Assembly: GCF_041295575.1 (NCBI RefSeq)
Contig: NZ_CP160452.1
Location: 1,426,001 to 1,490,000, forward strand
Source of the DNA: Sporosarcina pasteurii
GTDB lineage: Bacteria; Bacillota; Bacilli; Bacillales_A; Planococcaceae
Direction: 5' to 3'
DNA: 64,000 nt
The notes beneath the pieces were generated by a model. That model made no database searches. It had not been told where the DNA came from and saw only the letters and a program-made list of their open reading frames with translations. Numbering within the stretch: the stretch's first letter is position 1; the number at the start of each line of letters is the position of its first letter. The translations under genes were made by a program, and so were the position numbers. This document shows, piece after piece, positions 8,925 through 20,040 of the stretch.

Positions 8925-10421
8925 ATGGAGGAAAAAGAGAACACCAATCGTGACGTTGTCGATGCGAACAAGCCACCTGCCAAACGTTACATCCAATTAA
9001 AACCATTCTCTTTTGTAATGCTTGTGTTTGGGCTTATACTAGTAACAGCAGTCATTACATTTTTTATTTTAACGACTGGTGAGGATAAAGTAGTTGAAGT
9101 TGTAAAGCCACAGCAACAAGTTCCCGCTCGTCAAGAGTTTCAAAAGTTTTTTGAAGCATATGATGAGATGAAAGATAATTATTTTGAAGATATTGATAAA
9201 CAATTAGTCATTGATGGTGCTATTAATGGAATGATTGATGCACTTGGAGATCCTTATTCCGATTATTTGAACGAAGATGAAGCGCGTCAATTAAATGAAA
9301 GTATTTCATCAAGTTTCGAAGGAATTGGTGCCGAGATTCAAGAACAAGACGGGTATATTGCGGTCGTTTCTCCTATTAAAAATTCTCCAGCTGAAAAAGC
9401 CGGGCTCTTACCGAGAGACAAAATCACAGCAGTAGATGGGGAAAGTATTCAAGGGATGTCTTCTTCAGAAGCAGTCCTATTAATTCGTGGACAAAAAGGA
9501 ACGCCTGTGACATTGACGATTATTCGTAATGGGCTCGATGATCCTATGGAAATAGAAATTATTCGTGATGTGATTCCAATTGAAACGGTTTATTGGGATT
9601 TAGACGAGGATGGAATTGGTCACGTGCATATTACAAGTTTTTCAATGGGGACATACGATGAGTTACTTACTGCACTTGATGAAATGGAAGAAGCAGGATT
9701 AAAAGGACTCGTTGTTGATGTAAGACAAAATCCAGGTGGTACGTTAGATGGGGCAATTGATATTTCCAATCTTTTTGTTGAAAAAGGAAAAAACATCTTA
9801 CAATATCAAGGGAAAAAAGGCAAAGCTCAAGTTTTCAGTGCGTCTAGTGGCAGGAAAGTGGACGTACCTGTGTCCGTCATTATTGACGATGGAAGTGCAT
9901 CCGCCTCTGAAATACTAGCAGGCGCATTGAGTGAGTCTTCCGACATTCCACTTGTCGGTATAACGACTTTTGGGAAAGGAACGGTCCAATCCCCAAAAGA
10001 TTTACCAGATGGTTCTAACTTAAAATTAACGACAGCAAAATGGTTGACGCCAGACGGTAATTGGATTCATCAAAAAGGCATTAAGCCGGATTTTGAAGTC
10101 CCTTATCCGGACTATGCGATGTTACCATTTTTAAATCCTTCTATTGAAATGGAAGAAGGCATGGTATCCACTACAATTGAGTCGGCTGAAAAAATGCTAG
10201 AAGCTACAGGATACAATCCAGGTGTAGTTGACGGGCTATATGATGCGGAAACAACAAAAGCAGTTAAAGCGTTACAAGCGGACTTGGATATCGAAATAAC
10301 GGGAGTATTAACCGGTGACACAACATTTGGTTTAATGAATAAGTTACGTGAGAAAATTGAAAATGATGATCCTCAATTAATGAAGGCCAAAGAGATATTG
10401 CTTGAAAAAATAAAGAAATAA
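8925..10421 (+). CDS. ctpA: S41 carboxy-terminal processing protease with PDZ and peptidoglycan-binding domains
   Basis: Membrane-anchored tail-specific protease. Order: short cytosolic N terminus, one membrane helix (about 30-50), PDZ domain (about 130-200), S41 catalytic domain with Ser in DDGSASASEILAGAL and Lys in TFGKGTVQSP, then a C-terminal PG-binding helix bundle (about 420-480, NPGVVDGLYDAETTKAVKAL). 498 aa. CtpA/CtpB type enzymes cut regulatory or secreted proteins; CtpB acts in spore signalling, and this one cannot be assigned to either with certainty. ATG 8925 follows AAAGGTGGGG; the in-frame GTG 8913 lies within that site. Confidence 0.92.
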   Translation: MEEKENTNRDVVDANKPPAKRYIQLKPFSFVMLVFGLILVTAVITFFILTTGEDKVVEVVKPQQQVPARQEFQKFFEAYDEMKDNYFEDIDKQLVIDGAINGMIDALGDPYSDYLNEDEARQLNESISSSFEGIGAEIQEQDGYIAVVSPIKNSPAEKAGLLPRDKITAVDGESIQGMSSSEAVLLIRGQKGTPVTLTIIRNGLDDPMEIEIIRDVIPIETVYWDLDEDGIGHVHITSFSMGTYDELLTALDEMEEAGLKGLVVDVRQNPGGTLDGAIDISNLFVEKGKNILQYQGKKGKAQVFSASSGRKVDVPVSVIIDDGSASASEILAGALSESSDIPLVGITTFGKGTVQSPKDLPDGSNLKLTTAKWLTPDGNWIHQKGIKPDFEVPYPDYAMLPFLNPSIEMEEGMVSTTIESAEKMLEATGYNPGVVDGLYDAETTKAVKALQADLDIEITGVLTGDTTFGLMNKLREKIENDDPQLMKAKEILLEKIKK

Positions 10422-10435
10422 ATCTTAAATATGCC

Positions 10436-10469
10436 AAGCGTTCTGCCACTATGGGCGGGACGCTTTTTT
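10436..10469 (+). terminator. Intrinsic terminator after ctpA
   Basis: Stem aagcgttctgcc...gggcgggacgctt with G-T pairs and a six-T tail. Confidence 0.75.
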
Positions 10470-10495
10470 CAAAGGCAAACAAGGAGGAACGCAAT

Positions 10496-11389
10496 ATGAT
10501 TGACGTTTATTTATTTAGTGGTTTTTTAGGAAGTGGAAAAACTTCACTTCTATTAAATGTAATTAAACAACTAAAGGAAGAAAATAAAAAACCTGCTGTA
10601 TTTATGAATGAATTTGGAGATTTACCTGTAGATTCAAAAGCAGTTGAAGGGGAAGTGCCTTTAAAAGAATTACTTGACGGTTGTATTTGCTGCAGCGGCG
10701 CTGAGAAGACCGAAGCCCAATTACAAGGCCTTCTACTTGAAAATGAAGATGTTGATGTTATTTTAATCGAAACGACTGGGGCTGCTCATCCAGTAGAAGC
10801 GTTAGACGCTGTCTATTCACCATTATTTGCTGATCGCTTGCAAGTTAAGGGGATTGTAACAGTAGTCGATAGCAAACTTTGGTTGAATCGCAACCAGTTG
10901 TCGCCGCGAATTCGTGCGTTATTTATGGAGCAAATTAAACATGCACATATTTTACTAGCGAATAAAGCAGATTTATTAACAGATGAAGAACTTGCGAATG
11001 TGACAATGGAACTGTCTCACTTTAATACAACTGTACCGATTATACAAACAATTAATGGCAAAATGTCATTTGCTCATATTGAGAAAATGCTTCAAAGACC
11101 TAAAGATAAAGTAACGAAAGAGATTGTTACAGGTGCTGGATTACCACTCTCTTCAAAACTAATCACATTTACAGATAGTGTAGAGATGGAAGCTTTTGAA
11201 AACTGGGTGAAATGTTTGCCGGACACTGTTTATCGCATGAAAGGGTTTGTACCTGTAAAAGGGACTAAGAATCCTTATTTATTTCAATACGCATATGGAA
11301 TGGTTCATTGGATGCCAGAATATATCCAAATGGAACCACGTTTGGTAATTATCGGAGAGAATATTGATGATATTCACTATCCAAAATAG
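10496..11389 (+). CDS. CobW-family GTP-dependent metallochaperone
   Basis: COG0523 G3E GTPase. The P-loop GFLGSGKTSLL is at the N terminus, the metal motif is CICC in DGCICCSGAEKT, and IETTGAAHP and NKADLLT complete the GTP site. A smaller C-terminal CobW domain follows. Members deliver zinc (ZNG1/YciC type) or other metals to target enzymes; the metal here is not given by the context. 297 aa. Start ATG 10496 after AAGGAGG; the longer frame from 10451 runs through the ctpA terminator and is rejected. Confidence 0.9.
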   Translation: MIDVYLFSGFLGSGKTSLLLNVIKQLKEENKKPAVFMNEFGDLPVDSKAVEGEVPLKELLDGCICCSGAEKTEAQLQGLLLENEDVDVILIETTGAAHPVEALDAVYSPLFADRLQVKGIVTVVDSKLWLNRNQLSPRIRALFMEQIKHAHILLANKADLLTDEELANVTMELSHFNTTVPIIQTINGKMSFAHIEKMLQRPKDKVTKEIVTGAGLPLSSKLITFTDSVEMEAFENWVKCLPDTVYRMKGFVPVKGTKNPYLFQYAYGMVHWMPEYIQMEPRLVIIGENIDDIHYPK

Positions 11390-11601
11390 GATTACTACTA
11401 TCATTAATTGATAGAAATTCGAGTTCTGTCAACCCGTACTTACTTGTAAAAAAAAGTTTTGTCTCCAGTCATATCCAATTTTTTCACTTATAATCTTCCT
11501 CCCTATCAGTTTTCCAACATAATTGGTTTTGTTGGTAAAACTATCCGCTCAATCAAAAAATCATAGACGTTATGATAGATTGCGAAGGGAGGAGTAAAGT
11601 G

Positions 11602-12537
11602 ATGAAAAAATCGATTGCGATCATCTTACTCGGTTCGGCACTATTATTACCGAACAATTCAAGTGTAGAAGCTTCATATTCTGATAAGGCGGTACAAGTT
11701 CAAAAAGTAGAGCAAATTAACTGCGTTGCATGGGATGGAAAACAATACGATTTTAAAAATCTATTGAATAAACAATTTACAAATCATTCATTCTATTTTA
11801 ATTGGATAGACTTTGTTAATAAATATACAAAATCACCAAAACCAACGCCAACTAAGCCTGCAGAAGAAGTAAGTGAAAAAGAAACACCAAAAGCTGAGGC
11901 ACCTGAGGTTAAGGAGCCAGAAGTTGAGGAGACTCCTAAAGTGGAAGAAACTCCTGAGGTTGTAGAAAAGCCAGAAGTTGAACAAGCTCCTGAAGCTGTA
12001 GAAAAACCGGAAGTTGAACAAGCTCCTGAACAAACTCCAGAAAAAGAGCAAGTTCCTGAGAAGCCTTCAACACCAGAAGCAGCGCCTACACCAACAGTAC
12101 CAGCACCAACACCAGAGAAACCTGCAAAGCCAGTTGAAGAGGCTAAACCAAATGCTTCTATTTCTGCCATTGAACAAGAGGTATTAAACTTAACAAATGC
12201 AGAAAGACAGAAAGCTGGTCTAGCACCATTACAAATTGATCAGAAACTAATGGACTCAGCACGTGCTAAATCTAAAGACATGTCAGTGAATAGATATTTT
12301 TCACATACTAGTCCAACTTACGGTTCACCATTTGATCAAATGAAATCATTCGGTGTTACGTATCGTTCAGCAGCTGAAAACATTGCAATGGGTCAACGTT
12401 CTGCACAAGAAGTTGTTAAAGCGTGGATGGAATCTCCAGGTCATAGACAAAACATTTTAACGCCAAACTTTACACATATCGGCATTGGCTATGATGCAAA
12501 TGGTAATTACTGGACACAACAATTTATACAAAAATAA
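11602..12537 (+). CDS. Secreted CAP-domain (SCP/YkwD-like) protein
   Basis: Exported protein with a signal peptide (MKKSIAIILLGSALLLP, cut near VEAS), a unique segment of about 60 residues, a Pro/Glu-rich linker (about 75-190) made of repeated EVEQAPE/EKPEVE units, and a C-terminal CAP domain (about 195-311) with FSHTSP, AAENIAMG and GHRQNIL motifs. CAP proteins of bacilli (YkwD) are spore or cell-surface proteins of unclear activity. ATG 11602 follows GGGAGGAG; the upstream in-frame ATG at 11572 has no ribosome site. The linker is low complexity and may vary in length between strains. Confidence 0.9.
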   Translation: MKKSIAIILLGSALLLPNNSSVEASYSDKAVQVQKVEQINCVAWDGKQYDFKNLLNKQFTNHSFYFNWIDFVNKYTKSPKPTPTKPAEEVSEKETPKAEAPEVKEPEVEETPKVEETPEVVEKPEVEQAPEAVEKPEVEQAPEQTPEKEQVPEKPSTPEAAPTPTVPAPTPEKPAKPVEEAKPNASISAIEQEVLNLTNAERQKAGLAPLQIDQKLMDSARAKSKDMSVNRYFSHTSPTYGSPFDQMKSFGVTYRSAAENIAMGQRSAQEVVKAWMESPGHRQNILTPNFTHIGIGYDANGNYWTQQFIQK

Positions 12538-12551
12538 TAGCACAATCAATT

Positions 12552-12592
12552 AACAATTCCTTTCTCTTACAAGAGAGAGGAATTGTTTTTTT
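12552..12592 (+). terminator. Intrinsic terminator after the CAP gene
   Basis: Stem aacaattcctttctctt / gagagaggaattgtt and a seven-T tail. Confidence 0.88.
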
Positions 12593-12744
12593 GATGGCGA
12601 TAATTTACATAATAATATTATGTTCGCGGAATTGGTTGTGAATGCCGATATAGACTTTTGCTAAATCAATATTTTAGGAACCAATGAGTTGTTGATGTGT
12701 GAGGTGAACTCGCCATGTATATCTGGATGTTTTGCCGTTCGAAT

Positions 12745-12777
12745 ATAAAACCTCTCACTTAACTAAAAGTGAGAGGC
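12745..12777 (-). terminator. Intrinsic terminator of the MATE gene
   Basis: Inverted repeat cctctcactt...aagtgagagg at 12751-12776; on the minus strand it is followed by tttta. Confidence 0.8.
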
Positions 12778-12782
12778 TGCTG

Positions 12783-14132
12783 TTAACTAACAATATGTTT
12801 GTTTTGAATATATCGAAGTCTGAAAGATAACGTGATGGCACCAAATGTTAAGCCAGTGATAAGCCCAATCCAATAGCCGTAAGGTCCAATGTTTGTGAAG
12901 TTCGCCATCGCAAATCCTATTGGTAAACCAATGACCCAGTAAGAGACAATCGCCATAATAAAAGTAATATTGACATCTTTGTAACCTCTTAAAGCACCTT
13001 GGACAGGTGCTTGTATTGCATCGGAGAGTTGGAAAAAGGCTGCATAAATAAAGAAATGAACCGATAGTTTTACAATATCTAAATCAGTTGTATAAAGTCC
13101 GGCAATCTGTTCGCGAAATAAGAGTAAAATAGCAATTGAAATAAAGCTAAATAATACTGCAACACCGATACTTAAATAGCTGTATTTTTTTGCATCGAGA
13201 TATCGGCCTGCTCCAATTTCTTGTCCAACAAGAATCGTCGTCCCCATTGAAATGCTTAACGGAATCATATAAAGCAATGAAGTAAAGTTTAAGGCAATCT
13301 GATGGGCTGAAATAATGGCTGTTGAATAATTTGCCATGAGCAATGTAACGACGGAGAATATGCTTATTTCAACAAAAATTGAAATTCCTATCGGAACGCC
13401 AATTACTAAGATCTCTTTCCATTTTTTAAATGATATTTTACCCCACTGTTTAAATAGATTAAACGAAAGAAATGGGCCAAACTTTGAAGCAGTTGCGCAA
13501 GCAATAAAAAATACGAGCCAATAGGTAATTGCTGAAGCATATCCCGCTCCAGCGCCTCCTAATTCTGGAAAACCGAAACGACCGTAAATTAGTAAATAGT
13601 TCAACAGAACATTTATCGGTGCGGATAACAGGATAATTGCCATTGAAACACGCGTTTCACCTAACCCATCGAAAAACGATCGTAAAACCGCATAGCCAAA
13701 AAGAGGAAGAAGGCCTAAACTCATTCCGAATAAATATTTCGAAGCGACAATTCGTACGGGTTCTTCAAGCGGCATCGCTTGTAATATAGGGGCAACAGCA
13801 AATTGTATGATTAAAAAAACTATTGCAGAAAGCGCTATAGACACGTATAGTCCTTGTTGGACAGAGGGTCGAACTTCTTTTTGATTTTTAGCTCCAATAT
13901 GCTGTGCAATAATTGGGGTGAGGGCCATTAAAATGCCAGCAAGCCCCGTATAAACTGGTACCCAAAATGACGATCCAATCGTAACGCCTGCAAGATGGTA
14001 TGTATCGTATCGTCCAGTCATAAGGATATCAAAGAAAGAAATCATATACATTGCGATTTGGGTAATTAGAATAGGCGTAATCACCCTCATCATATTTTTT
14101 GATTTGTTTTTTGAAATTAAAGTTGTTTTCAT
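12783..14132 (-). CDS. MATE-family multidrug/Na+ antiporter (NorM type)
   Basis: 449-residue, 12-span exporter of the multidrug and toxic compound extrusion family. Two six-helix halves can be seen, with QIAMYMISFFDILMTGRY near the start and HQIALNFTSLLYMIPLSISM opening the second half, and RSFFDGLGETR in the first. These pumps use an H+ or Na+ gradient to expel cationic compounds; the natural substrate cannot be told. Starts at ATG with GAAAGGTGA upstream on the minus strand. Monocistronic, divergent from murG. Confidence 0.92.
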   Translation of the reverse strand: MKTTLISKNKSKNMMRVITPILITQIAMYMISFFDILMTGRYDTYHLAGVTIGSSFWVPVYTGLAGILMALTPIIAQHIGAKNQKEVRPSVQQGLYVSIALSAIVFLIIQFAVAPILQAMPLEEPVRIVASKYLFGMSLGLLPLFGYAVLRSFFDGLGETRVSMAIILLSAPINVLLNYLLIYGRFGFPELGGAGAGYASAITYWLVFFIACATASKFGPFLSFNLFKQWGKISFKKWKEILVIGVPIGISIFVEISIFSVVTLLMANYSTAIISAHQIALNFTSLLYMIPLSISMGTTILVGQEIGAGRYLDAKKYSYLSIGVAVLFSFISIAILLLFREQIAGLYTTDLDIVKLSVHFFIYAAFFQLSDAIQAPVQGALRGYKDVNITFIMAIVSYWVIGLPIGFAMANFTNIGPYGYWIGLITGLTFGAITLSFRLRYIQNKHIVS

Positions 14133-14312
14133 CTATCAATTCACCTTTCATTAAATGACTCGAATAGTAGTGTAACATGAATTCTTTGGTATACTAGGGA
14201 ATGGCACAGAAATATTTAACTTGACGTGAAATAAGTTACGCTTTTATATAGTATAGGTAGCGGAATGAATGCTCAAAGTATAATAAATTAGATTAGACGA
14301 GGTGAAACAACC

Positions 14313-15389
14313 ATGAAAAGACCGATTATTTTATTAACCGGTGGCGGAACGGCAGGGCATGTGTCGGTCAACGAAGCGCTTATTCCAGTGTTTCAAGAAC
14401 GTGGTTATGAAGTACATTATATAGGTTCTCATGATGGAATTGAAAAAGAATTAATTGGGAAACGTTTTCCTGATGTCACATACCATGCGATTCAAAGTGG
14501 AAAGCTACGACGTTATTTCTCCGTGAAAAATTTTACAGACCCGTTTCGAGTAGGTGTTGGCTTATTGCAAGCACTTTCTGTCATCCGAAAATTAAAACCT
14601 GAACTTATCTTTTCAAAAGGTGGATTCGTGTCTGTTCCTGTCGCATTAGCAGGTCAGATAGCTAGAATTCCTGTCGTTATTCACGAATCAGATGTCACGC
14701 CAGGGCTTGCAAATAAACTAGCAGTTCCTTTTGCAACACATGTATTTACGGTATTCGAACAAACGTTAAAGTATCTACCTCAAAATAAATCCACCTGTTC
14801 AGGTGCAGTCATTCGACCAGAGCTATTTACCGGCGTAAAAGAACTGGGCTTAAAACGAGTTGGTTTTAGTGGGAGTAAGTCAGTTCTAATTGTCATGGGA
14901 GGTAGTCAAGGATCAAAACTATTAAATGATGCATTAAGAAATGAATTAGATGTTATCACGGAAACTTTTGATGTCATCCATTTATGTGGCAAAGGTCATT
15001 TAGATACTTCATTAAATGCACACAGACATTATAAGCAGTTTGAATATGTCACGACGGAGTTGCCGCATTTATTAGCCGCATCTGATTTTGCAATTTCACG
15101 AGCTGGTTCGAATGCAATTTTCGAACTACTAGCGCTTGAGAAACCGATGTTGCTTGTTCCTCTTTCGGCTGCCAAAAGTAGGGGAGACCAAATACTAAAT
15201 GCCAAGTACTTTAAATCACTAGGTTTGGCGTATGTCCTTGAAGAAGAAGAAATCGCTGTTCGACCTCTTTCAACAGAATTGCTGGCATTAAAGAAAGATG
15301 AACAGCAATTAAAGACTCATATGAAAAATAATGAAGGGCCAAAAACGCCAGAAGAAATGGTCGAATTAATCATGACTTATAAAAAGTAA
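14313..15389 (+). CDS. murG: MurG-type undecaprenyl-PP-MurNAc-pentapeptide GlcNAc transferase
   Basis: GT28 enzyme that adds GlcNAc to lipid I to make lipid II on the inner membrane face. Motifs: TGGGTAGHV (N-terminal G-loop), FSKGGFVSVPVALAG, IHESDVTPGLANK, MGGSQGSKLLN and the donor site SRAGSNAIFELLALEKPMLLVPL. 358 aa, normal. It stands alone rather than in the dcw cluster, which in bacilli occurs for an additional MurG copy; whether a second copy exists elsewhere cannot be seen. Start ATG after GACGAGGTG. Confidence 0.92.
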   Translation: MKRPIILLTGGGTAGHVSVNEALIPVFQERGYEVHYIGSHDGIEKELIGKRFPDVTYHAIQSGKLRRYFSVKNFTDPFRVGVGLLQALSVIRKLKPELIFSKGGFVSVPVALAGQIARIPVVIHESDVTPGLANKLAVPFATHVFTVFEQTLKYLPQNKSTCSGAVIRPELFTGVKELGLKRVGFSGSKSVLIVMGGSQGSKLLNDALRNELDVITETFDVIHLCGKGHLDTSLNAHRHYKQFEYVTTELPHLLAASDFAISRAGSNAIFELLALEKPMLLVPLSAAKSRGDQILNAKYFKSLGLAYVLEEEEIAVRPLSTELLALKKDEQQLKTHMKNNEGPKTPEEMVELIMTYKK

Positions 15390-15571
15390 ATAAGAAATCG
15401 CTAGAAAAACGTCAAATTACTCGCAAAATACCGGAAAATTACCTTTTTTCATATAAAAGTCTATTAGTTCGTGCTAAACCCTTTAAGTTCTAGTCTTTGC
15501 ATGGTAAAATTAACAAGGAATGAAAAATATAAACACAAAATGCCTTTTGGCAAATGTGGAGGTCATTGTAC

Positions 15572-18385
15572 ATGTCGAAAAATTTAGGTACTCGATCCCC
15601 TTATGATGCGTTTACAGGGCCAAACCTTGGGTACGTAATGGAAATGTATGAATTATTTAAGTCTTCCCCTGAGTTAGTTGATGATGAACTCGCGGAAATG
15701 TTTAACCGCTTCGGTGCTCCTGTTGAAGATAGCGGTGAACATGTAGCAATCGAAGGTTCAGTTCAATCAACGAATATTGGTAAAGTGATTGCTGCTTTTA
15801 AGTTACAAGAGGCAATCCGTACATACGGACACCTTGCAGCTGACGTTTATCCGCTCGGCGATCGTCCAAAAGATTTAACGCGTATTGAATTATCTTATTA
15901 TGGTTTATCCGAAAAAGACTTAGAAGATATGCCAGCAAGTTTATTCTTAACGCATGTACCTGCACATATTGAAAACGGTCTCGAAGCAATCAATTATATG
16001 AAATCACTCTATACTGGTAAGATTTCCTATGAATTTGCACATGTAATTGATGAAGAAGAGCGACAGTGGATTCAATCTAAAATTGAAAACGGAGAAGTAT
16101 CCGCTCAATTAACGGCTGATGAAAAGAAAGCGCTTTTAGAGAAATTAACTAAAATTGAAGGATTTGAAAAGTACATACACCGTACGTTTGTCGGTGCAAA
16201 GCGATTCTCTATTGAAGGGCTTGATACACTTGTTGTCTTACTAGATGAGCTTGTCCGTCGTTCTGAAGAGAATCAAGTGAAGAAAATGTTAGTCGGTATG
16301 GCACACCGTGGCCGTCTGAACGTGCTTGCACATATTTTGAAAAATCCTTACGAAATGTTCTTTGCACATTTTGCAGGGGTTTCCGATCAACCATTTCTAC
16401 CAACAGACGGTTCATTAGAAACAACGCGTGGTTGGTTCGGAGACGTTGTCTATCATTATGGTTCCCAATATAATAGTCCTTCAGGTATGAAGCGTTTCCT
16501 TGCTTACAATCCATCACATTTAGAAGTAGTGAATGCAGTTGTAACAGGTCAAACACGTGCTGCACAGGAAGCCAAAAGTAACGTTGGTCATGCTATTCAA
16601 GATACAAACTCTGCGTATGCGGTTCTTGTGCATGGGGATGCAGCATTTCCTGGTCAAGGCGTAGTACCTGAAACATTTAACTATAGCCGTGTCAGAGGCT
16701 TTCAAACAGGTGGTTCCATTCATGTAATTGCCAACAATATGATTGGTTTTACAACTGAACACTATGATTCTAGGTCAACACATTACTCTTCTGACCCAGC
16801 AAAAGGTTTTGAAGTACCTGTCATCCATGTGAACGCCGACTGTCCAGAATCAGTCATTGCAGTAGCAGCATTTGCATTTGAATATCGCCAAAAGTTTGGG
16901 AAAGATATTGTAATAGATTTGCTTGGATACCGTCGTTACGGTCATAACGAAATGGATGAGCCACTCGTTACAAATCCAATGATGTATCATAAAGTACATC
17001 AACACCCAACAGTGCGTGAGATGTATGGTAATCTACTAACTGCCCAAAGTGTTGTAACTGCTGAAGAAGTAGAGAAGCTTGATGAAGATACATTTAAGCT
17101 TATGCAGCAAGCACATGACGTAGTGAGGGATCATCCGAGCGCGAAAGATAAAGAAGGTAAAGAAATTGTCATCCCGGATGAAGTGTTAGCTGGATATCCT
17201 GCTGAACTTGAAACAGGTGTTGCTGAAGAAAAACTACGTACAATGAACGAAGAACTACTTGATTTCCCGGAAGACTTTAATGTTTTTGGCCGTCTCGTTC
17301 GTATATTAAAGAGAAGAGAAGAACCATTTAAAGGTAATGGGAAAATAGATTGGGCACATGCTGAAACACTTGCATTCGGTTCTATTTTGCAAGATGGAAA
17401 TCCAATTCGTATAACAGGTCAAGACGTTCAACGTGGAACGTTTGCGCACCGTCATCTCGTTTTACATGATGAGAAAACTGGAGAAGAGTACTTGCCACTT
17501 CACCATATTAGTGGTGCAAATGCATCATTTGATGCTTTTAATAGCCCACTTACAGAATCAGCGATTGTTGGTTATGAGTATGGCTATAACCTTGAAAACC
17601 AAAAAGCTTTATCAATTTGGGAAGCCCAGTACGGAGACTTTGCCAATATGGCACAGGTGATGTTCGATCAGTTTATATCTGCCAGCCGATCGAAGTGGGG
17701 GCAACAATCTGGACTCGTTATGTTATTACCACATGCACATGAAGGTCAAGGGCCAGAACATACAAGTGCTAGACTAGAAAGATTTTTACAAATGTCAGCA
17801 GAAAATAACTGGACAGTTGCAAATCTATCTAGCGCGGCAAACTATTTCCACATTTTACGTCGTCAAGCGAAAATGCTAGGTGAGCCATCAATGCGCCCGC
17901 TCGTTATCGTATCTCCAAAGTCACTGTTACGTCACCCATTGGTTGGTGCTGATGTTGAAGATTTAACAGAAGGTAGTTTCCAAACTGTTCTAGAGCAACC
18001 TGGAACAGGAACCAAGAAAACTAAAGTTGAACGGATTTTATTCGCAAGCGGTAAAATGGCTATCGATTTAGCTGAACAAGTAAAAGATGGTGAAGGATTC
18101 GACGATATTCATATTGTTCGTGTTGAGCAACTTTATCCATTCCCATCTGAAAAGATTCAAGAGATTGTTTCACGCTATTCAAAAGTAAAAGAACTTGTTT
18201 GGGTACAAGAAGAACCGAAAAACATGGGTTCATGGTCATTTGCATATCCGTATATTCAAGAGATTGCAGGCAACAAAAAGGTTTCCTATGTTGGACGTCC
18301 ACATCGTTCGAGCCCATCAGAAGGAGACGGCGCATCTCATTCAATTGAACAAAAGCGTATTATCAATGAGGCTTTAAACCGTTAA
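15572..18385 (+). CDS. odhA: 2-oxoglutarate dehydrogenase E1 component
   Basis: Thiamine-diphosphate E1 subunit of the TCA-cycle 2-oxoglutarate dehydrogenase complex; decarboxylates 2-oxoglutarate and hands succinyl to OdhB. Seen: [14 protein letters not shown], the ThDP-binding region around [29 protein letters not shown] and [18 protein letters not shown]. 937 aa, normal for Bacillales. Start ATG 15572, eight bases after TGGAGGT. odhB follows 28 bases downstream, so the two are one operon; E3 is encoded elsewhere. Confidence 0.97.
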   Translation: MSKNLGTRSPYDAFTGPNLGYVMEMYELFKSSPELVDDELAEMFNRFGAPVEDSGEHVAIEGSVQSTNIGKVIAAFKLQEAIRTYGHLAADVYPLGDRPKDLTRIELSYYGLSEKDLEDMPASLFLTHVPAHIENGLEAINYMKSLYTGKISYEFAHVIDEEERQWIQSKIENGEVSAQLTADEKKALLEKLTKIEGFEKYIHRTFVGAKRFSIEGLDTLVVLLDELVRRSEENQVKKMLVGMAHRGRLNVLAHILKNPYEMFFAHFAGVSDQPFLPTDGSLETTRGWFGDVVYHYGSQYNSPSGMKRFLAYNPSHLEVVNAVVTGQTRAAQEAKSNVGHAIQDTNSAYAVLVHGDAAFPGQGVVPETFNYSRVRGFQTGGSIHVIANNMIGFTTEHYDSRSTHYSSDPAKGFEVPVIHVNADCPESVIAVAAFAFEYRQKFGKDIVIDLLGYRRYGHNEMDEPLVTNPMMYHKVHQHPTVREMYGNLLTAQSVVTAEEVEKLDEDTFKLMQQAHDVVRDHPSAKDKEGKEIVIPDEVLAGYPAELETGVAEEKLRTMNEELLDFPEDFNVFGRLVRILKRREEPFKGNGKIDWAHAETLAFGSILQDGNPIRITGQDVQRGTFAHRHLVLHDEKTGEEYLPLHHISGANASFDAFNSPLTESAIVGYEYGYNLENQKALSIWEAQYGDFANMAQVMFDQFISASRSKWGQQSGLVMLLPHAHEGQGPEHTSARLERFLQMSAENNWTVANLSSAANYFHILRRQAKMLGEPSMRPLVIVSPKSLLRHPLVGADVEDLTEGSFQTVLEQPGTGTKKTKVERILFASGKMAIDLAEQVKDGEGFDDIHIVRVEQLYPFPSEKIQEIVSRYSKVKELVWVQEEPKNMGSWSFAYPYIQEIAGNKKVSYVGRPHRSSPSEGDGASHSIEQKRIINEALNR

Positions 18386-18413
18386 CACGGTATATTTAAA
18401 GGAGGAAATTATT

Positions 18414-19634
18414 GTGGCAGAGATTATCGTACCAGAACTTGCAGAATCGATTACAGAAGGAACAGTTTCACGCTGGTTAAAACAACCAGGTGAAGCTGTT
18501 GAACGTGGAGAGTTTATCGTAGAACTCGAAACGGATAAAGTTAACGTGGAAATTATTTCGGAAGAAGCTGGAACAGTTCAAGAACTGCTCGCAGAAGAGG
18601 GCGACACAGTAGAAGTTGGACAAGTCATTGCAATTGTTGGTGAAGGTTCAGGTGCACCAGCAGCATCTGCACCTGAAGCGGAAGCACAACCTGTAAAGGA
18701 GAATGTTCCGGCCGCAGCAGAAGCAACTGCAACTACAACTACAACAACGGATGATCGTACACTTGCAAGTCCTGCAGCTCGTAAACTAGCACGAGAAAAA
18801 GGGATTGACTTAGCAGCTATCAATCCAGTAGATCCAATGGGACGCGTGAAAGTTCAAGACGTCGAAGCACATGCAACTGCGCCGAAAGTGCCAGCAACTC
18901 CAGCTCAAGCTGCACCGGAACCACAAGCAGATGATGGTCGTGTGACACGCGAAAAAATGACACGTCGTCGTCAAACGATTGCAAAACGTTTGCTAGAAGT
19001 AAAGCAATCTACTGCAATGCTAACAACATTTAACGAAATCGATATGACAAATGTAATGGCGCTTCGTTCACGTAAAAAAGATGAGTTTTTCGAGAAAAAT
19101 GATGTACGCTTAGGCTTTATGTCATTCTTTACGAAAGCTGTTGTTGCAGCACTTAAAAAGTATCCATACGTTAACGCTGAAATCGATGGTGACGAAATCG
19201 TACTGAAAAACTACTACGATATCGGAATCGCTGTATCTACAGATGGCGGACTCGTTGTACCGAACGTTGTCGATGCGGATCGTAAAAACTTTGCAGAGAT
19301 TGAAGGTTCGATTCGCGAACTTGCTATTAAAGCACGTGATAACAAATTAACAATTGCTGATATGACAGGCGGTTCATTTACAATTACAAACGGTGGCGTA
19401 TTCGGTTCACTTATGTCAACACCAATCTTAAATGGTACGCAAGTTGGTATTCTAGGTATGCACACAATTCAAAGACGTCCAGTTGCTGTGGGCGATAATA
19501 TCGAAATTCGTCCGATGATGTACGTGGCACTCTCTTATGACCACCGCGTTATCGACGGTAAAGATTCAGTAGGATTCTTAAAGATGGTAAAAGATCTAAT
19601 CGAAAATCCAGAAGACCTACTACTTGGCTCATAA
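18414..19634 (+). CDS. odhB: Dihydrolipoyllysine succinyltransferase, E2 of 2-oxoglutarate dehydrogenase
   Basis: E2 core of the complex. Domains in order: lipoyl domain with target Lys in [11 protein letters not shown] (about residue 43), an Ala/Pro/Thr-rich linker, the E3/E1-binding domain ([19 protein letters not shown], about 120-155), a second linker and the acyltransferase domain with catalytic [10 protein letters not shown] near the end. 406 aa. GTG start after AAAGGAGG. Confidence 0.97.
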   Translation: MAEIIVPELAESITEGTVSRWLKQPGEAVERGEFIVELETDKVNVEIISEEAGTVQELLAEEGDTVEVGQVIAIVGEGSGAPAASAPEAEAQPVKENVPAAAEATATTTTTTDDRTLASPAARKLAREKGIDLAAINPVDPMGRVKVQDVEAHATAPKVPATPAQAAPEPQADDGRVTREKMTRRRQTIAKRLLEVKQSTAMLTTFNEIDMTNVMALRSRKKDEFFEKNDVRLGFMSFFTKAVVAALKKYPYVNAEIDGDEIVLKNYYDIGIAVSTDGGLVVPNVVDADRKNFAEIEGSIRELAIKARDNKLTIADMTGGSFTITNGGVFGSLMSTPILNGTQVGILGMHTIQRRPVAVGDNIEIRPMMYVALSYDHRVIDGKDSVGFLKMVKDLIENPEDLLLGS

Positions 19635-19640
19635 TTAAAC

Positions 19641-19676
19641 ATCGGCCCGTTGCAATATGCGGGCCGATTTTGTATT
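19641..19676 (+). terminator. Intrinsic terminator after odhB
   Basis: Stem atcggcccg (19641-19649) / cgggccgat (19660-19668), then tttgtattctt; GC-rich stem, moderate T-tract. Confidence 0.75.
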
Positions 19677-19696
19677 CTTAAATTAGAGGTGATATC

Positions 19697-19894
19697 ATGA
19701 ATTTCAAAAAATGGCCAGAAGTACCCGCACTTAAAACAGTAGTATGTAAACATACTGACGCGGAAAAATACGTTGTAAACAACGCACTTACTGTCGGAAA
19801 AGAGTATGAAGTAAAAAACGAAACGGAAGAATTCATATTCGTTATCGATAATACTGGAAAAGTCGGCGGTTATTATAAAACTTATTTTGAATGA
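19697..19894 (+). CDS. Small conserved protein, DUF6501-like
   Basis: 65-residue soluble protein with KTVVCKHTDAEKYVV and the ending DNTGKVGGYYKTYFE, which I associate from memory with the DUF6501 family of Bacillales. ATG after TTAGAGGTG. It sits between odhB and the yojN-yojO pair. Function unknown; one Cys and no zinc motif. Confidence 0.7.
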   Translation: MNFKKWPEVPALKTVVCKHTDAEKYVVNNALTVGKEYEVKNETEEFIFVIDNTGKVGGYYKTYFE

Positions 19895-20040
19895 CTAGTA
19901 AAAACTGAGGGCGCCAAATCGCGAACAAATCTGGCGTCCACAGCTTCTGTTATTCATATACACATTAATTTTATAAAAATTAATCAGTCTGATATCTGCA
20001 GTAATGCGATAATCGGGCTTTTTTAATAGGAGTGACAAGA

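Noticed and set aside
11793..12170. Minus-strand Ser/Gly-rich frame
   Set aside because: Antisense of the Pro/Glu-rich linker in the CAP protein; composition follows from the repeat.
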